Source: an uncultured Isosphaeraceae bacterium (lineage in GTDB: Bacteria > Planctomycetota > Planctomycetia > Isosphaerales > Isosphaeraceae). Taken from it: a stretch of DNA of 64,000 nucleotides. Below the pieces are notes generated by a model, which saw nothing but the letters and a program-made list of their open reading frames with translations, was not told the origin of the DNA and made no database searches. The stretch covers positions 1 to 64,000 of the forward strand of contig CAMFLR010000001.1 of NCBI GenBank assembly GCA_945957605.1. Direction: 5' to 3'. The position numbers and the translations under genes are program-made. Below, piece by piece: positions 45,073 through 54,012 of the stretch; the first letter of the stretch is position 1, and each line of letters begins with the position of its first letter.

Positions 45073-45957
45073 TCAGCCTCCGAACGCGCTATAGCGTTTC
45101 AAGCCGCGCGCAAACAGGTAGCGAGCGAGCACGATGAAGAAAATCGCCCACGCGAACTCGGCGAGTAGACCGACAACCAGGTGCCACCCCTGCACTTTCC
45201 CCTGGAACACCACGGCCGGAAAATAGGCCATGTACTGGAATGGCAGGGCCTTGAGTATGTCGACCCAGGGATGCGGCAGGAGGTCGAGCGGCAACATGTG
45301 GCCGGAGATGAAGAAGTTGAGCGTCATGACGATGTAGAGCAAGCTCGTCACCTCGCCGAACCAGAAGCCGACCATCCCCACGCACGTCTCGAAGAAGAAA
45401 CCGACTAGGAACGCCAGCACGCACGAGAGTAGGAACGCGGCGAATGTGGTGGCGTCGGGGAAGTAGTCGAAATAGTCGCGGCAGAGCCAGAAAAGAATGC
45501 CGTAAGGAATCGCCGCGCCGACGATGTACGCCAGCTTGTGAGCGATCCGATACGACAGCAGGTAGCCGATCATGTCGATGGGCTGAATGAGATAGCGCTT
45601 GATCGTCCCTTCGCGGATATCACGCGCGATCCCCCCTGCCAGACCTGGCATGCTCGAAAACATCCGGCTGATGTTCGTGAGCAAGAGGTAGGCGATCATC
45701 TCGTTATACGAGAAGCCGTTGAGCGACGATGCTGGCTTATCGGTGCCTGATGCGCCGACATAAATGGCTCGCCACAACAGAATGGTGGTGAGGATCGGCA
45801 GGAAGCGGAACAGCGTGCCGAGGATGAAGTCGAGCCGGTACGTCATGCGCTCGACGAGCGAGGCACGCAAGATCTTGAGATACTTGCGGACCGTGCCGAT
45901 CAAGCCGCGCGACGGGGCGACGGGCTCGAAGCCGAAGGCGGGGTTAAACTGCGTCAT
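45073..45957 (-). CDS. ABC-2 type exporter permease (PF06182-like), first subunit
   Basis: 294 residues, six membrane segments. The family loop reads ARDIREGTIKRYLIQPIDM, with YRLDFILGTLFRFLPILTTI earlier. It is paralogous to the downstream permease. Its start overlaps the ATPase end by 14 bases, showing translational coupling. The three-gene exporter is complete with one ATPase and two permeases. Confidence 0.9.
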   Translation of the reverse strand: MTQFNPAFGFEPVAPSRGLIGTVRKYLKILRASLVERMTYRLDFILGTLFRFLPILTTILLWRAIYVGASGTDKPASSLNGFSYNEMIAYLLLTNISRMFSSMPGLAGGIARDIREGTIKRYLIQPIDMIGYLLSYRIAHKLAYIVGAAIPYGILFWLCRDYFDYFPDATTFAAFLLSCVLAFLVGFFFETCVGMVGFWFGEVTSLLYIVMTLNFFISGHMLPLDLLPHPWVDILKALPFQYMAYFPAVVFQGKVQGWHLVVGLLAEFAWAIFFIVLARYLFARGLKRYSAFGG

Positions 45958-46942
45958 GGGCGGCTTTCCCCTCCTCGAAGACGCGCGCGATCACCTGTTC
46001 GAGCGGCGGGTCGACCACGCTCACGTCGTCGACGGCGTAGTTATCGAGCACCGAGCCGAGCATCCGGGCGACTTCGTGACGCGACACTTTCAAGTCGACC
46101 GATGGCCCTTCCCGGCGCGTGACTTCGCCGTAAATCGTCAGCTCCGAATCTTCGGGAGCAGTCTCGGCGAACCGAAGCTTCACGACCTTGTCGTTGCCAA
46201 AGCGTTCGGTGATGCCCTGGAGCGGGCCGTCATAGACGAGCTTGCCGTGCGTGATGACGAGCACGCGCGAACATAACGCTTCGATGTCGCGCATGTAGTG
46301 GCTGGTGAGCAGCATCGTCACGCCGCGGCTGGAGTGATAGTCGCGGAGACATTTTTGAATCGCGACCTGGGCGACGACGTCGAGACCGATCGTGGGTTCA
46401 TCGAGCAGAAGGAGTTGCGGTTGATGCAGCAAGGCCGCGATCAACTCCATTTTCATCCGCTCGCCGAGAGATAGCTCGCGCACAGCTTGCCGCGTGAGTT
46501 TTTCGACGCCGAGGAGTTCGGTCAGCTCAGTTAGAGTTTGATTGAACTGGGCTTCGGGGATCGAATAGATTTCGCGGTGAAGCTGGAAGCTATCGCTTGC
46601 CGGAAGATCCCACCAGAGCTGATTTTTCTGGCCCATGACCAAGGCGAACCGACGTCGGTAGGCGTCGAGTCGTTGCCAGGGGGTAAAGCCGAGGACTTCG
46701 GCCTTGCCGGCGGTGGGATAAATCAGTCCGGAGAGTATTTTCAGGGTCGTCGTTTTCCCGGCGCCGTTGGGGCCGAGGAAGGCGACCATCTCACCGGGTT
46801 CGATCGTGAACGAGACGTCGTCAACCGCCTTAACTTCTTTGTATTCGCGACGATAGAGGCCCTGGAACGCACCCCAAAGGCCGTCTTTTTTCTGAAATAC
46901 GCGGTAGGTCTTGGTCAGACCTTCCGCCTGAATGATGGGCAT
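45944..46942 (-). CDS. ABC-2 type exporter ATP-binding protein
   Basis: 332 residues from ATG 46942; a TTG 18 bases upstream is also in frame. It powers the two permeases downstream. Motifs are Walker A FLGPNGAGKTTTLK, Q-loop VMGQKNQLWW, signature ELSLGERMKMELIAALL and Walker B LLLLDEPTIGLD, followed by SHYMRDIEALC. A C-terminal accessory domain of about 80 residues (VVKLRFAETAPEDSE...) is typical of this exporter subgroup. The insert YRREYKEVKAVDDVSF before Walker A is also characteristic. Confidence 0.94.
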   Translation of the reverse strand: MPIIQAEGLTKTYRVFQKKDGLWGAFQGLYRREYKEVKAVDDVSFTIEPGEMVAFLGPNGAGKTTTLKILSGLIYPTAGKAEVLGFTPWQRLDAYRRRFALVMGQKNQLWWDLPASDSFQLHREIYSIPEAQFNQTLTELTELLGVEKLTRQAVRELSLGERMKMELIAALLHQPQLLLLDEPTIGLDVVAQVAIQKCLRDYHSSRGVTMLLTSHYMRDIEALCSRVLVITHGKLVYDGPLQGITERFGNDKVVKLRFAETAPEDSELTIYGEVTRREGPSVDLKVSRHEVARMLGSVLDNYAVDDVSVVDPPLEQVIARVFEEGKAAHDAV

Positions 46943-47156
46943 CGGCTTCACTCGCGACAACGACGTGACGGTCCATTTGGATGCCCCATTTTAGGGCTTG
47001 CCGGCAAGAATCAAGAGTGTAGTGGACGGGGGATCACTCGTCTGCGCCAAATCTTCGCGCGTTCATCAAATGTTGACGCGGTGAAAATCGCATGGAACGA
47101 TGGGACTTCGATGCGCGAGAAGTCGAAATATTTCGGCCGTTTCGGAGTTTCACACT

Positions 47157-47921
47157 GTGGAAATTGAGACGGTCGAATATGACGGATTGCTTGACGAGCT
47201 AACCGCGATCAGTCGCGAACATCGGGGCTTTGTTCTTGCGGGCGCTGCGTCATTCGCGAGTTGGGTGTACGGCGGGCTTGTCGCCGTGGCGGCAAGCATT
47301 TCGTGGATCAATCCATGGTTGCGCAAGTTTGTTGACGACCCGCGCTGGGACTTTGTGCTCGGCCCGCCGATACTTTTGACGACGCTCTTCGCCTCAGTGC
47401 TTCTCATGGGAAGCCAACGTGGTAAACCCTGGCGTCGTCGATGCCTGCTGCTTTTCTCGACGACAGTGCTTTTTTTGATTTACTGGTGCACCGATCATCA
47501 CGAACTAGTGGGACGGGCCGAACCGATTCATCGCGGAGCAAATGATCCCGCGCTCGTTCTTCTGCTAAGAGCTTTCGTGCTTGTCCGGGTGATCGCGATC
47601 GCTCAACTTAGCGAGCCCCTTGTTGTTGCTGTCATGCCCAACGCTTGGTTTACGAGATGGTTGGCTGTTTGGTCTGCCCTTGCCGGTTTTGTGTTTTGGG
47701 GGATTCTATCCCTCGCTCACCTCGATTGGGATGGAACAACCTTGCGATGGCGCAATATCGAGAATCTCCAGTGGCATGTCGTGCTCGTCGCATCACTTGC
47801 GGCGCGGGCATTGTCGAATGGAATGGCCTTGGTAAGTTGCGTCCTTGCCTGCCGCGTGCTGCGGACTCGCATACGTGAACTGAAGCGGGCCGAACATGAC
47901 TCGTTTGGCCCGCTGCATTGA
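47157..47921 (+). CDS. unrecognised multi-pass membrane protein
   Basis: 254 residues with about seven hydrophobic segments: a polar N-terminus (MEIETVEYDGLLDELTAISR), then helices near 29-49, 65-85, 95-112, 130-150, 163-190 and 205-235. I cannot assign a family. GTG 47157 is favoured by GGAG nine bases upstream; an upstream frame from 47100 has no site. It is convergent with the PEP-CTERM gene and not in an operon. Confidence 0.7.
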   Translation: MEIETVEYDGLLDELTAISREHRGFVLAGAASFASWVYGGLVAVAASISWINPWLRKFVDDPRWDFVLGPPILLTTLFASVLLMGSQRGKPWRRRCLLLFSTTVLFLIYWCTDHHELVGRAEPIHRGANDPALVLLLRAFVLVRVIAIAQLSEPLVVAVMPNAWFTRWLAVWSALAGFVFWGILSLAHLDWDGTTLRWRNIENLQWHVVLVASLAARALSNGMALVSCVLACRVLRTRIRELKRAEHDSFGPLH

Positions 47922-47947
47922 GGCATCTTCCGTCGATGGTTTGAACT

Positions 47948-49132
47948 TCAGGCAGATCGTGCGATTCGATATTTGCGAACCACAAGCACCAGGCCAAGGA
48001 CTCCGAAACCAACGATCGTGCCAGGTTCCGGCGTCTGAGTCGTAAAGCTCAAAACCGGCGTGCTGGGTGAGGTGACGCCGTCGGGTGTTAGGAGGTAGGA
48101 GAAAGTTTTGCCGTCTGAGTCCTTTGCGGAACCGATGATCTGGCCGAGATCGTTCACGCCGACGGCGCTCAGCAAAGTGTAGCCAAGTTTCGAATCGATC
48201 AGGGAATTGAGGTCTTTCATCACACCGTTTTGATAGACGAATGCGTGTGTTTCATCCGTGGCGGCGGTGCCGGTCGACGATGTGCCGACGATTTCGCCTT
48301 TGTTATTGATCGAAAGCGCCACGCTACCATTGCCGAGATTGCCGAGGTCGGTCAACTTGCCATCGGACCAAACAAAGGCGTCGCCTGAAGCGTTGCCGGG
48401 GAGGTTCGACCAGCCGACGACCTGTCCTTGATTGTTGATCGCAGTCGCAACCGTCGAATTCCCTCCGAGGGTTCCGAGCGCAGTCAGGGTTCCCGCTGTG
48501 TAGATATAGGAGGCAACCGGGGTTCCGGTCGGATTTGGCGTCGTCGCGATGACGTCTCCGTTGTTGTTGATTGCAACTGCCTGGAGCCCCGCGCCGGTAG
48601 GATTGGGGATATCTGTCCGAGTCGAGCCATTCTGAATGAAAACTTGCGAGTAGCCCGGGCCGATCTGTGCCGTTCCAACGATTGCGCCGGAATCGTTGAT
48701 GCCGCTCGCGCGATCGAATGCATCGGTAAATCCCTGAGGCGTATGCGGCGCGCCGTTTTGATCGATGATACGGGGACCGCCGTTGATAATATCGCCAACC
48801 AGGATTGTCCCATTGTTGTTGATCGATACATTGTTGCCGCCGTACGTCGGCAAGTTGGGCGAGCTGACCTGTCCACCGCTGAAGACGAATTGCGATCCTG
48901 GACTTACCGTGGGCATGTCCGTGCCGTTATAAGGCACTGGTGTGTATGCGGTGCCCACAACTTGCCCGAGATTGTTGATCCCGGTCGCGGTGCGAACGCT
49001 GGGAACTCCAGCGCCCGCGGGCAGATTATCCAAATTGGCGATGCCATACATCGGCGCACTTTGCGCGGCTATTGTAAAGCAGATGATTCCAGAGACACTC
49101 AAAAACAGGCTTCGGACCAAGTTGCGACGCAT
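47948..49132 (-). CDS. HAF-repeat protein with C-terminal PEP-CTERM sorting signal
   Basis: 394 residues. It has a signal peptide (SLFLSVSGIICFTIAAQSA) and about seven or eight HAF-type repeats, each built on INN.GQVVG / ING-like turns (TGINNLGQVVGTAY, ASGINDSGAIVGTA, TAINNQGQVVGWSN, LSINNKGEIVGTSS), which form a beta-propeller-like exported domain. The end is a PEP-CTERM tripartite signal: TPEPGTIVGFGVLGLVLVV, then basic RKYRIARS. This predicts processing by an exosortase and delivery to the cell surface or matrix; no exosortase gene lies in the window. It is probably a surface or exopolymer protein. Confidence 0.9.
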   Translation of the reverse strand: MRRNLVRSLFLSVSGIICFTIAAQSAPMYGIANLDNLPAGAGVPSVRTATGINNLGQVVGTAYTPVPYNGTDMPTVSPGSQFVFSGGQVSSPNLPTYGGNNVSINNNGTILVGDIINGGPRIIDQNGAPHTPQGFTDAFDRASGINDSGAIVGTAQIGPGYSQVFIQNGSTRTDIPNPTGAGLQAVAINNNGDVIATTPNPTGTPVASYIYTAGTLTALGTLGGNSTVATAINNQGQVVGWSNLPGNASGDAFVWSDGKLTDLGNLGNGSVALSINNKGEIVGTSSTGTAATDETHAFVYQNGVMKDLNSLIDSKLGYTLLSAVGVNDLGQIIGSAKDSDGKTFSYLLTPDGVTSPSTPVLSFTTQTPEPGTIVGFGVLGLVLVVRKYRIARSA

Positions 49133-49260
49133 CGTTTCGTCCCTTATCGCTTAAAATCAGACGCTGCGCTCCTAGAAAGCGGACGCATGATTGCGTTCAC
49201 GCGAAATATCGTCAAGATCACAATCGCTGATGCGAGTTGGCAACGAGTTCAAATCAATGA

Positions 49261-49308
49261 CGAAAGCCGTTTGCCTCGTCGGAATTCCGAGGAAGCAAAC
49301 GGCTTTCG
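49261..49308 (-). terminator. strong hairpin terminator after the radical SAM gene
   Basis: A near-perfect 22-24 base inverted repeat (CGAAAGCCGTTTGC...GCAAACGGCTTTCG) separated by GGAATTCC. It lies just past the stop of the minus-strand radical SAM gene and is followed on that strand by a weak TCATTGATTTG. The stem is symmetric, so it may act on both strands and insulate the PEP-CTERM gene downstream. Confidence 0.7.
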
Positions 49309-49333
49309 TTCGATCAATAATCGCTGACGTAGC

Positions 49334-50893
49334 TCAGTACGAATTCACGAGCTGCCGGCCCGACGCCATCTGCTTCGCCATGTAATTCGCGTGGTAGTGC
49401 ATCGCACACTTGATGATGTAGAAGAGCGCGACGCCGGGGTCTTTACGCTTCTTCACGAGATTCCAGACGCGTTTGCGATACTCTTTCCGCAGCTCTGCAT
49501 CGGGAATGCCGCGCATCATCCGGATGAACAGACCGATCGCCTGCACGCCGAAAATGGTTTGCGTCTTGATGTGCGTCCAGGGGTGCTTCTTCCAGTAGCG
49601 GAAGCGTCCCTCGCCCATCCGGATCCCTTCTTTGAGGAAGAGATCATCGAGGCGGCCGAAGTAGGCTTCAGGAGTGTAAAGGTCGTTCATCACCTTCACA
49701 TACCCTTCGCGCAACTCCTCTCGGCCGATCTTGAGCGGGATCACGTTTGTGCCGTATTCGCACGAGTCGGAAGTGTCGAGACGGCCTTCGTCGGCAAGTC
49801 GCGAATAGAGCGGTGTTTTGGGAATTGCCGCGAGCATGCCGATCATCGTGTTGGCGATGCGGGCGTCGGTGATGAACTCGCGCTGGGCTTCGAAGATCGT
49901 GTGATCGTCGTTATCGAAGCCGAGAATCATGCCGCACCAGACTTCCATTCCCGCCTTCTGGATGCGGTGCACTTTTTCGAGAATCGTGCCGCCGGTTCGC
50001 ACGTTCTGGAACTTCTTGGTCTCGCGGAGCGACGCTTCGTTGGGCGATTCGATGCCGATGAACACGGCAAGAATGTTCGCCTCGACCATCAGCTCCATCA
50101 GCTCGGCGTCATCGGCGAGGTCGATCGACGCTTCGGTGAAGAAGGTCATCGGGTAGGCATTGGCGTGCTGCCACTCGATCACCTTGTGGAGCACTTCCTT
50201 GATCGCTTTCTTGTTGCCGATGAGATTATCATCAACAATGAATGCAATGCGGATTCCCTCGGCGTTGAGTGCCTCGAGTTCCTTGATGATCTGGTCGGGC
50301 ATTTTGAGCCGCGGACGCCGACCGAAGGTGACGATGATGTCGCAGAACTCGCACTGGAACGGGCAACCGCGCGAGAATTGCAGGCTACCGAAGAGGTAGT
50401 GCCGCATCTTGAGCATGTCGAAGCGAGGTGTCGGCACCTTCGACATGTCGCTCTTTTCGATCTGCTCGTAGCGGTACTGGTGCAGCCCTTGCTTCCATTC
50501 GGTGAGGAACTGCGGCCAGGTTTCCTCGGCTTCGCCGATGAAAATCACGTCGGCCAGGCCTTCGAACAGCTCTTCGGAAACCGTGACGAGCGGTCCGCCG
50601 ACCACGGTGAAGCAACCGCGGCGTTTGAGCTCGGCGAGGATTTCCTTCATACGGTGCTTCTGGACGCTCATGCCCGTGATGCCGACGATGTCGGCCTTGG
50701 CACAGCGCTCCCAGTTGATCGCCTCGACGTTTTCGTCGATGAGCGTGACCGTATGCCCCTCGGGAGTCAGCGCGGCGAGCAACGGTAAGCAGGCCACCGG
50801 TAAGTTGGCACGCTTCCCCATGTAGGGTAACGCGTGTTCCAAGCCCCAATAGGAAACCTCGAAGCGAGGATTGATCAGGACGATGTCGGCCAT
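49334..50893 (-). CDS. B12-binding radical SAM protein with DUF4070 C-terminus
   Basis: 519 residues. The N-terminal B12-binding-type Rossmann domain reads VLINPRFEVSYW, HTVTLIDENVEAINWERCAK and FTVVGGPLVTVSEELFEG. The radical SAM core has the iron-sulfur motif RGCPFQCEFCD (Cys177, 181, 184) and FIGIESPNEASLRETKK. A C-terminal DUF4070-like domain runs from about 370. Family members are methylases or other radical enzymes; the hopanoid methylases HpnP/HpnR are the best-known relatives. The substrate is not shown here, and no hopanoid gene lies nearby. It stands alone, with a strong terminator after it. Confidence 0.9.
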   Translation of the reverse strand: MADIVLINPRFEVSYWGLEHALPYMGKRANLPVACLPLLAALTPEGHTVTLIDENVEAINWERCAKADIVGITGMSVQKHRMKEILAELKRRGCFTVVGGPLVTVSEELFEGLADVIFIGEAEETWPQFLTEWKQGLHQYRYEQIEKSDMSKVPTPRFDMLKMRHYLFGSLQFSRGCPFQCEFCDIIVTFGRRPRLKMPDQIIKELEALNAEGIRIAFIVDDNLIGNKKAIKEVLHKVIEWQHANAYPMTFFTEASIDLADDAELMELMVEANILAVFIGIESPNEASLRETKKFQNVRTGGTILEKVHRIQKAGMEVWCGMILGFDNDDHTIFEAQREFITDARIANTMIGMLAAIPKTPLYSRLADEGRLDTSDSCEYGTNVIPLKIGREELREGYVKVMNDLYTPEAYFGRLDDLFLKEGIRMGEGRFRYWKKHPWTHIKTQTIFGVQAIGLFIRMMRGIPDAELRKEYRKRVWNLVKKRKDPGVALFYIIKCAMHYHANYMAKQMASGRQLVNSY

Positions 50894-51304
50894 GATCAGA
50901 CGAGTTCCCTTCCTGTGAGAGTACGCCGGCGGCTGGCGGGGCTACGTTCCGCGATTCCGAGAGTCGCGCAAATCGTTGCCATCTATCATCGGTCGTGCGG
51001 TTTCCGTGAAATCAGCAGGAATCCCGCGTTTCGATTCACGTTCGCCCATCCTGGTAAACTGCAAGATCTGGCGATTATGGGCACGCCAAACGCGAAAGGG
51101 CAAGAATTTGTCGCAACTGTTGCGCCGAATATGGGTTTCCGTACCGATCGCTGTCGGTGGCGCATGGGAAATTGTCTCACCTTGAGACAAAGATTCTGGC
51201 ATTTTGCAACGTTCCTGATCCAATTGAGCGGTGCGTTGCCCGAAGACCTTGTGGCGTCGTGAGCCGACGCTCGGCGGCCCCGAACTCCCTGGTGAGTCCC
51301 AGCC
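50894..51304. other. intergenic region between divergent radical SAM and NHL genes
   Basis: About 410 bases with no credible gene. They should hold promoters for both divergent genes. The only clear structure is the palindrome at 51172-51190. Confidence 0.55.
51172..51190. promoter_or_regulatory. perfect palindrome, candidate operator
   Basis: TTGTCTCA-CCT-TGAGACAA: two perfect eight-base arms around three bases, typical of a dimeric repressor site. It lies 115 bases before the NHL gene start and 280 before the radical SAM start. No adjacent regulator gene is visible, and a chance palindrome or hairpin cannot be excluded. Confidence 0.4.
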
Positions 51305-52372
51305 ATGCTGTTCACCCTGCTTTTCGCGCTCTTCCTGCCCGGCGATTCGGCGCTCTCGAACTCTGCAGGCACCGGCAAACAGGGAGACGCGGGCGAAGGC
51401 GGACTGGCCGCCAAGGCGCTGATCAACCAACCGTTCGACGTTGTTTACGATCCCGCCGGAAATCTTGTGTTTTCCGATACGGGTAATCATAAGATCAAGC
51501 GAGTTGATAAGAAGACGGGATTGATTCACACCGTCGCGGGATCGGGAAAAAAGGGATTCGCGGGCGACGGCGGTCCCGCAACCTCTGCGCAGCTTGATGA
51601 ACCGTATGGCCTGGCGATCGACTCTGCCGGCTCGATTTACTTTGCCGACCGCCTCAATCGCCGCGTGCGCAAGATCGACGGCAAGACGGGAGTGATCAGC
51701 ACCATCGCGGGAGATGGTTCGAAAGCGACCTCGGGCGATGGTGGTCCGGCGGAGAAAGCCGGTATTGTCGAGCCGAATGGAGTTGCGCTGATCGGAGAGG
51801 AAACGCTCTTGATCGCCGATGTTTCGGGGCATCGGGTGCGGAGCGTCGATCTCAAAACGGGCGCGATTGGCACATTCGCGGGGACGGGCGTCGGCAAGCA
51901 TCAAGGAGACGGTGGGCCTGCGAGTAAGGCTGCACTCGCCGGCTCGCGAGCGGTCAAGGTCGGGCCTGATGGCACTGTCTACATTCTCGAGCGTAATGGG
52001 CATTCATTGCGAGCTGTCCACCCAAAGACAGGGATCATCACGACGATTGCCGGTACCGGGAAGCCGGATTACACCGGCGACGATGGGCTGGCCAAGGCCG
52101 CGAGCTTCAATGGACCCAAGGAGATGGCGGTCGATAAGGCGGGGAATATTTTCGTCGTGGACACTGAGAATCATGCGATTCGGCGGATCGACGCCAAGAC
52201 GGGAGTGATCACGACGGTGACCGGAGATGGCTCCAAGGGAGGAGAGCTGGGCGGCTGCCCGGATTTTGCCGGTAGGCTCGACCGTCCTCACGGAGTTGCG
52301 GTTGCGCCCGATGGGGCGATTGTGATTGGTGATACGAATAATCACCGCGTCTTGCGGGTGGTTTTGCCCTGA
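51305..52372 (+). CDS. exported NHL-repeat beta-propeller protein
   Basis: 355 residues with an N-terminal hydrophobic signal (LFTLLFALFLPGDSALS). About six NHL repeats follow, each with the pattern hydrophobic-D..GN..VSD-T-H-IR-ID.KTG-ITT-AG.G (DTGNHKIKRVDKKTGLIHTV, DRLNRRVRKIDGKTGVISTI, DTENHAIRRIDAKTGVITTV), completing a six-bladed propeller. Such proteins bind proteins or sugars or act as lyase scaffolds; no catalytic site is evident. It is 110 bases before the hydrolase start on the same strand. Confidence 0.9.
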   Translation: MLFTLLFALFLPGDSALSNSAGTGKQGDAGEGGLAAKALINQPFDVVYDPAGNLVFSDTGNHKIKRVDKKTGLIHTVAGSGKKGFAGDGGPATSAQLDEPYGLAIDSAGSIYFADRLNRRVRKIDGKTGVISTIAGDGSKATSGDGGPAEKAGIVEPNGVALIGEETLLIADVSGHRVRSVDLKTGAIGTFAGTGVGKHQGDGGPASKAALAGSRAVKVGPDGTVYILERNGHSLRAVHPKTGIITTIAGTGKPDYTGDDGLAKAASFNGPKEMAVDKAGNIFVVDTENHAIRRIDAKTGVITTVTGDGSKGGELGGCPDFAGRLDRPHGVAVAPDGAIVIGDTNNHRVLRVVLP

Positions 52373-52481
52373 CGTCGTTTTGATGCTCGGCGCAGGGGGG
52401 ACTGCTCTGCTAATCTGGAAGTGCACCGCCCCAAGCACGCGCCGACGCCGCTTCTCTGCTCAACACACCGGCCGAGGTCTC

Positions 52482-53588
52482 ATGTCTCTCCTCGTCGAAC
52501 CGACTCGCATCATCGACCAGGTCGTCCCCACGTTCGAGCCGCATCCGCTGCTCTGGAACGGCCATTTGCAGACGATCGTCGCACGATACATTCCCGGTCC
52601 TCGTGTGCGATTGGCTTCAACATATCACGAAATACCAATTGAAAGTGGCAACAAGCTGACCGCGGTTCAGTCGATTCCCGAAGGCTGGGAAGACGGCGAT
52701 CCGGCGGTTGTGCTGGTTCACGGCCTGGCGGGCGACGTGCGGTCGCCTTACCTTTCGCGCGTCGCGCTCAAGCTCTATCGCCTCGGCATTCGCGTGGTGC
52801 GGATGAACATGCGAGGGGCTGGCGTCGGCTACGGCCTATCGCGCGACTTCTATCATGGAGGGCGGTCGGAAGACCCCCGTGCGGTCGTCGAATGGCTCGC
52901 CGCGCAGATTCCGTCGTCGCCGATTGGGATTGTGGGATTTTCGCTCGGCGGAAACCTGGTCTTGAAGATGGCGGGTGAAGCGGCGAGCGACCCGGTTAAC
53001 GGGCTCGACTGCGTGATCGCGGCGAATCCACCGATCGACCTGCACGCTTGCTGTGTGCACATTCGCCAACCGCAGGGACGAATTTACGACCAGAATTTCA
53101 TTCGGTTGCTTCAGACGGAAGAAGGGCGGCTGCGCAAAGCATTTCCGGAAATGCATGCACCGCTCGATTTTGGACGGGTCGAGAACCTGTTCGACTTCGA
53201 TAATGTCTACACTGCGCCCAGAAATGGGTTCCGCGATGCCGAAGATTATTATGCCCGTTCGAGTTCGGCGCCCCTGATCTCTCGGATTGCGGTTCCCGGG
53301 CTTGTGATTCACGCAGCCGATGATCCATTTATCCCGGTTGAACCGTTCCTCGAGGCTCAATTTCCTGCGCAATTGGCATTGGAATTGAACCCGTTTGGGG
53401 GGCACCTCGGTTACATGAGCCGCACGAATTGGTGCGGTGACCGTCGCTGGCTCGACGCTCGGATTCTCACCTGGCTCGCGTCGCGATGGGGGCTCGACGG
53501 GAAGTTGGCTTCCCAGACGCCCCGTGGCCGAACGTCCGCTCGGGAGCACGCCGGAGGTTCAGAAACCTATGCGAGACAACGGTTTTAA
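52482..53588 (+). CDS. alpha/beta hydrolase (YheT/Abhydrolase-1 type)
   Basis: 368 residues from ATG 52482, with GAGGT four bases upstream; a longer frame from 52326 is unsupported. The YheT-like opening FEPHPLLWNGHLQTIVARYI is diagnostic. Catalytic residues are the nucleophile Ser154 in VGFSLGG, Asp in IHAADDPFIPVE and His in GGHLGY; oxyanion VHGLAGDVRSPYLS. It is an esterase or lipase-like hydrolase with no known substrate. The final 45 residues are basic and low complexity and overlap the start of the next gene by 20 bases. Confidence 0.92.
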   Translation: MSLLVEPTRIIDQVVPTFEPHPLLWNGHLQTIVARYIPGPRVRLASTYHEIPIESGNKLTAVQSIPEGWEDGDPAVVLVHGLAGDVRSPYLSRVALKLYRLGIRVVRMNMRGAGVGYGLSRDFYHGGRSEDPRAVVEWLAAQIPSSPIGIVGFSLGGNLVLKMAGEAASDPVNGLDCVIAANPPIDLHACCVHIRQPQGRIYDQNFIRLLQTEEGRLRKAFPEMHAPLDFGRVENLFDFDNVYTAPRNGFRDAEDYYARSSSAPLISRIAVPGLVIHAADDPFIPVEPFLEAQFPAQLALELNPFGGHLGYMSRTNWCGDRRWLDARILTWLASRWGLDGKLASQTPRGRTSAREHAGGSETYARQRF

Positions 53589-53919
53589 TAAGTATCGTGC
53601 CGCCATGGAAATCCTCCAGCGCGGACGCGATCAGATGGCGGATCAGATTGCCGAGGATATCCTCGATCAGGGTGAAGATCTGCTCGATAACCCCTTCACC
53701 TTTAACGACTTCCTCGAATCGCAGGGGACCCGCCTCCACTTCCTGAGCGTGGTCCTCTCCCACCTTGAGCTGCTTGCCGAAGCCCAAGACGAACGTCTCG
53801 CGGCAATGCCCCGCCCCAAACCGCCCAAAGCCGCGGCAGCCAAGCCTCGGAAGCGTGCGCCTCGCACGAAGAAGCTGCCGCAGAACACGTCGGCCGATAC
53901 TCCGACCGAAGATATTTGA
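53569..53919 (+). CDS. small helical protein with Lys/Arg/Pro-rich tail
   Basis: 116 residues, not recognised beyond a planctomycete-type conserved hypothetical. Residues 1-75 are helical and acidic (RDQMADQIAEDILDQGEDLL, FLESQGTRLHFLSVVLSHLE). The tail is basic (PRPKPPKAAAAKPRKRAPRT), suggesting nucleic-acid or membrane-surface binding. GGAGG lies eleven bases before ATG 53569, inside the hydrolase gene. The two genes overlap by 20 bases in different frames and are likely co-translated. Confidence 0.8.
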   Translation: MRDNGFNKYRAAMEILQRGRDQMADQIAEDILDQGEDLLDNPFTFNDFLESQGTRLHFLSVVLSHLELLAEAQDERLAAMPRPKPPKAAAAKPRKRAPRTKKLPQNTSADTPTEDI

Positions 53920-54012
53920 AGCGGTGGCAGTGATGTCGGTTTTTTCGACAGCCAGGTGAGTGGTCGTGCGCTGGTGGTCGAGATCGGGACGCTGAAGTTC
54001 CCGGTTGGGCTT

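Noticed and set aside
49391-50788. 465-codon plus-strand frame opposite the radical SAM gene
   Set aside because: Shadow frame; the minus-strand gene has intact iron-sulfur and B12-type motifs.
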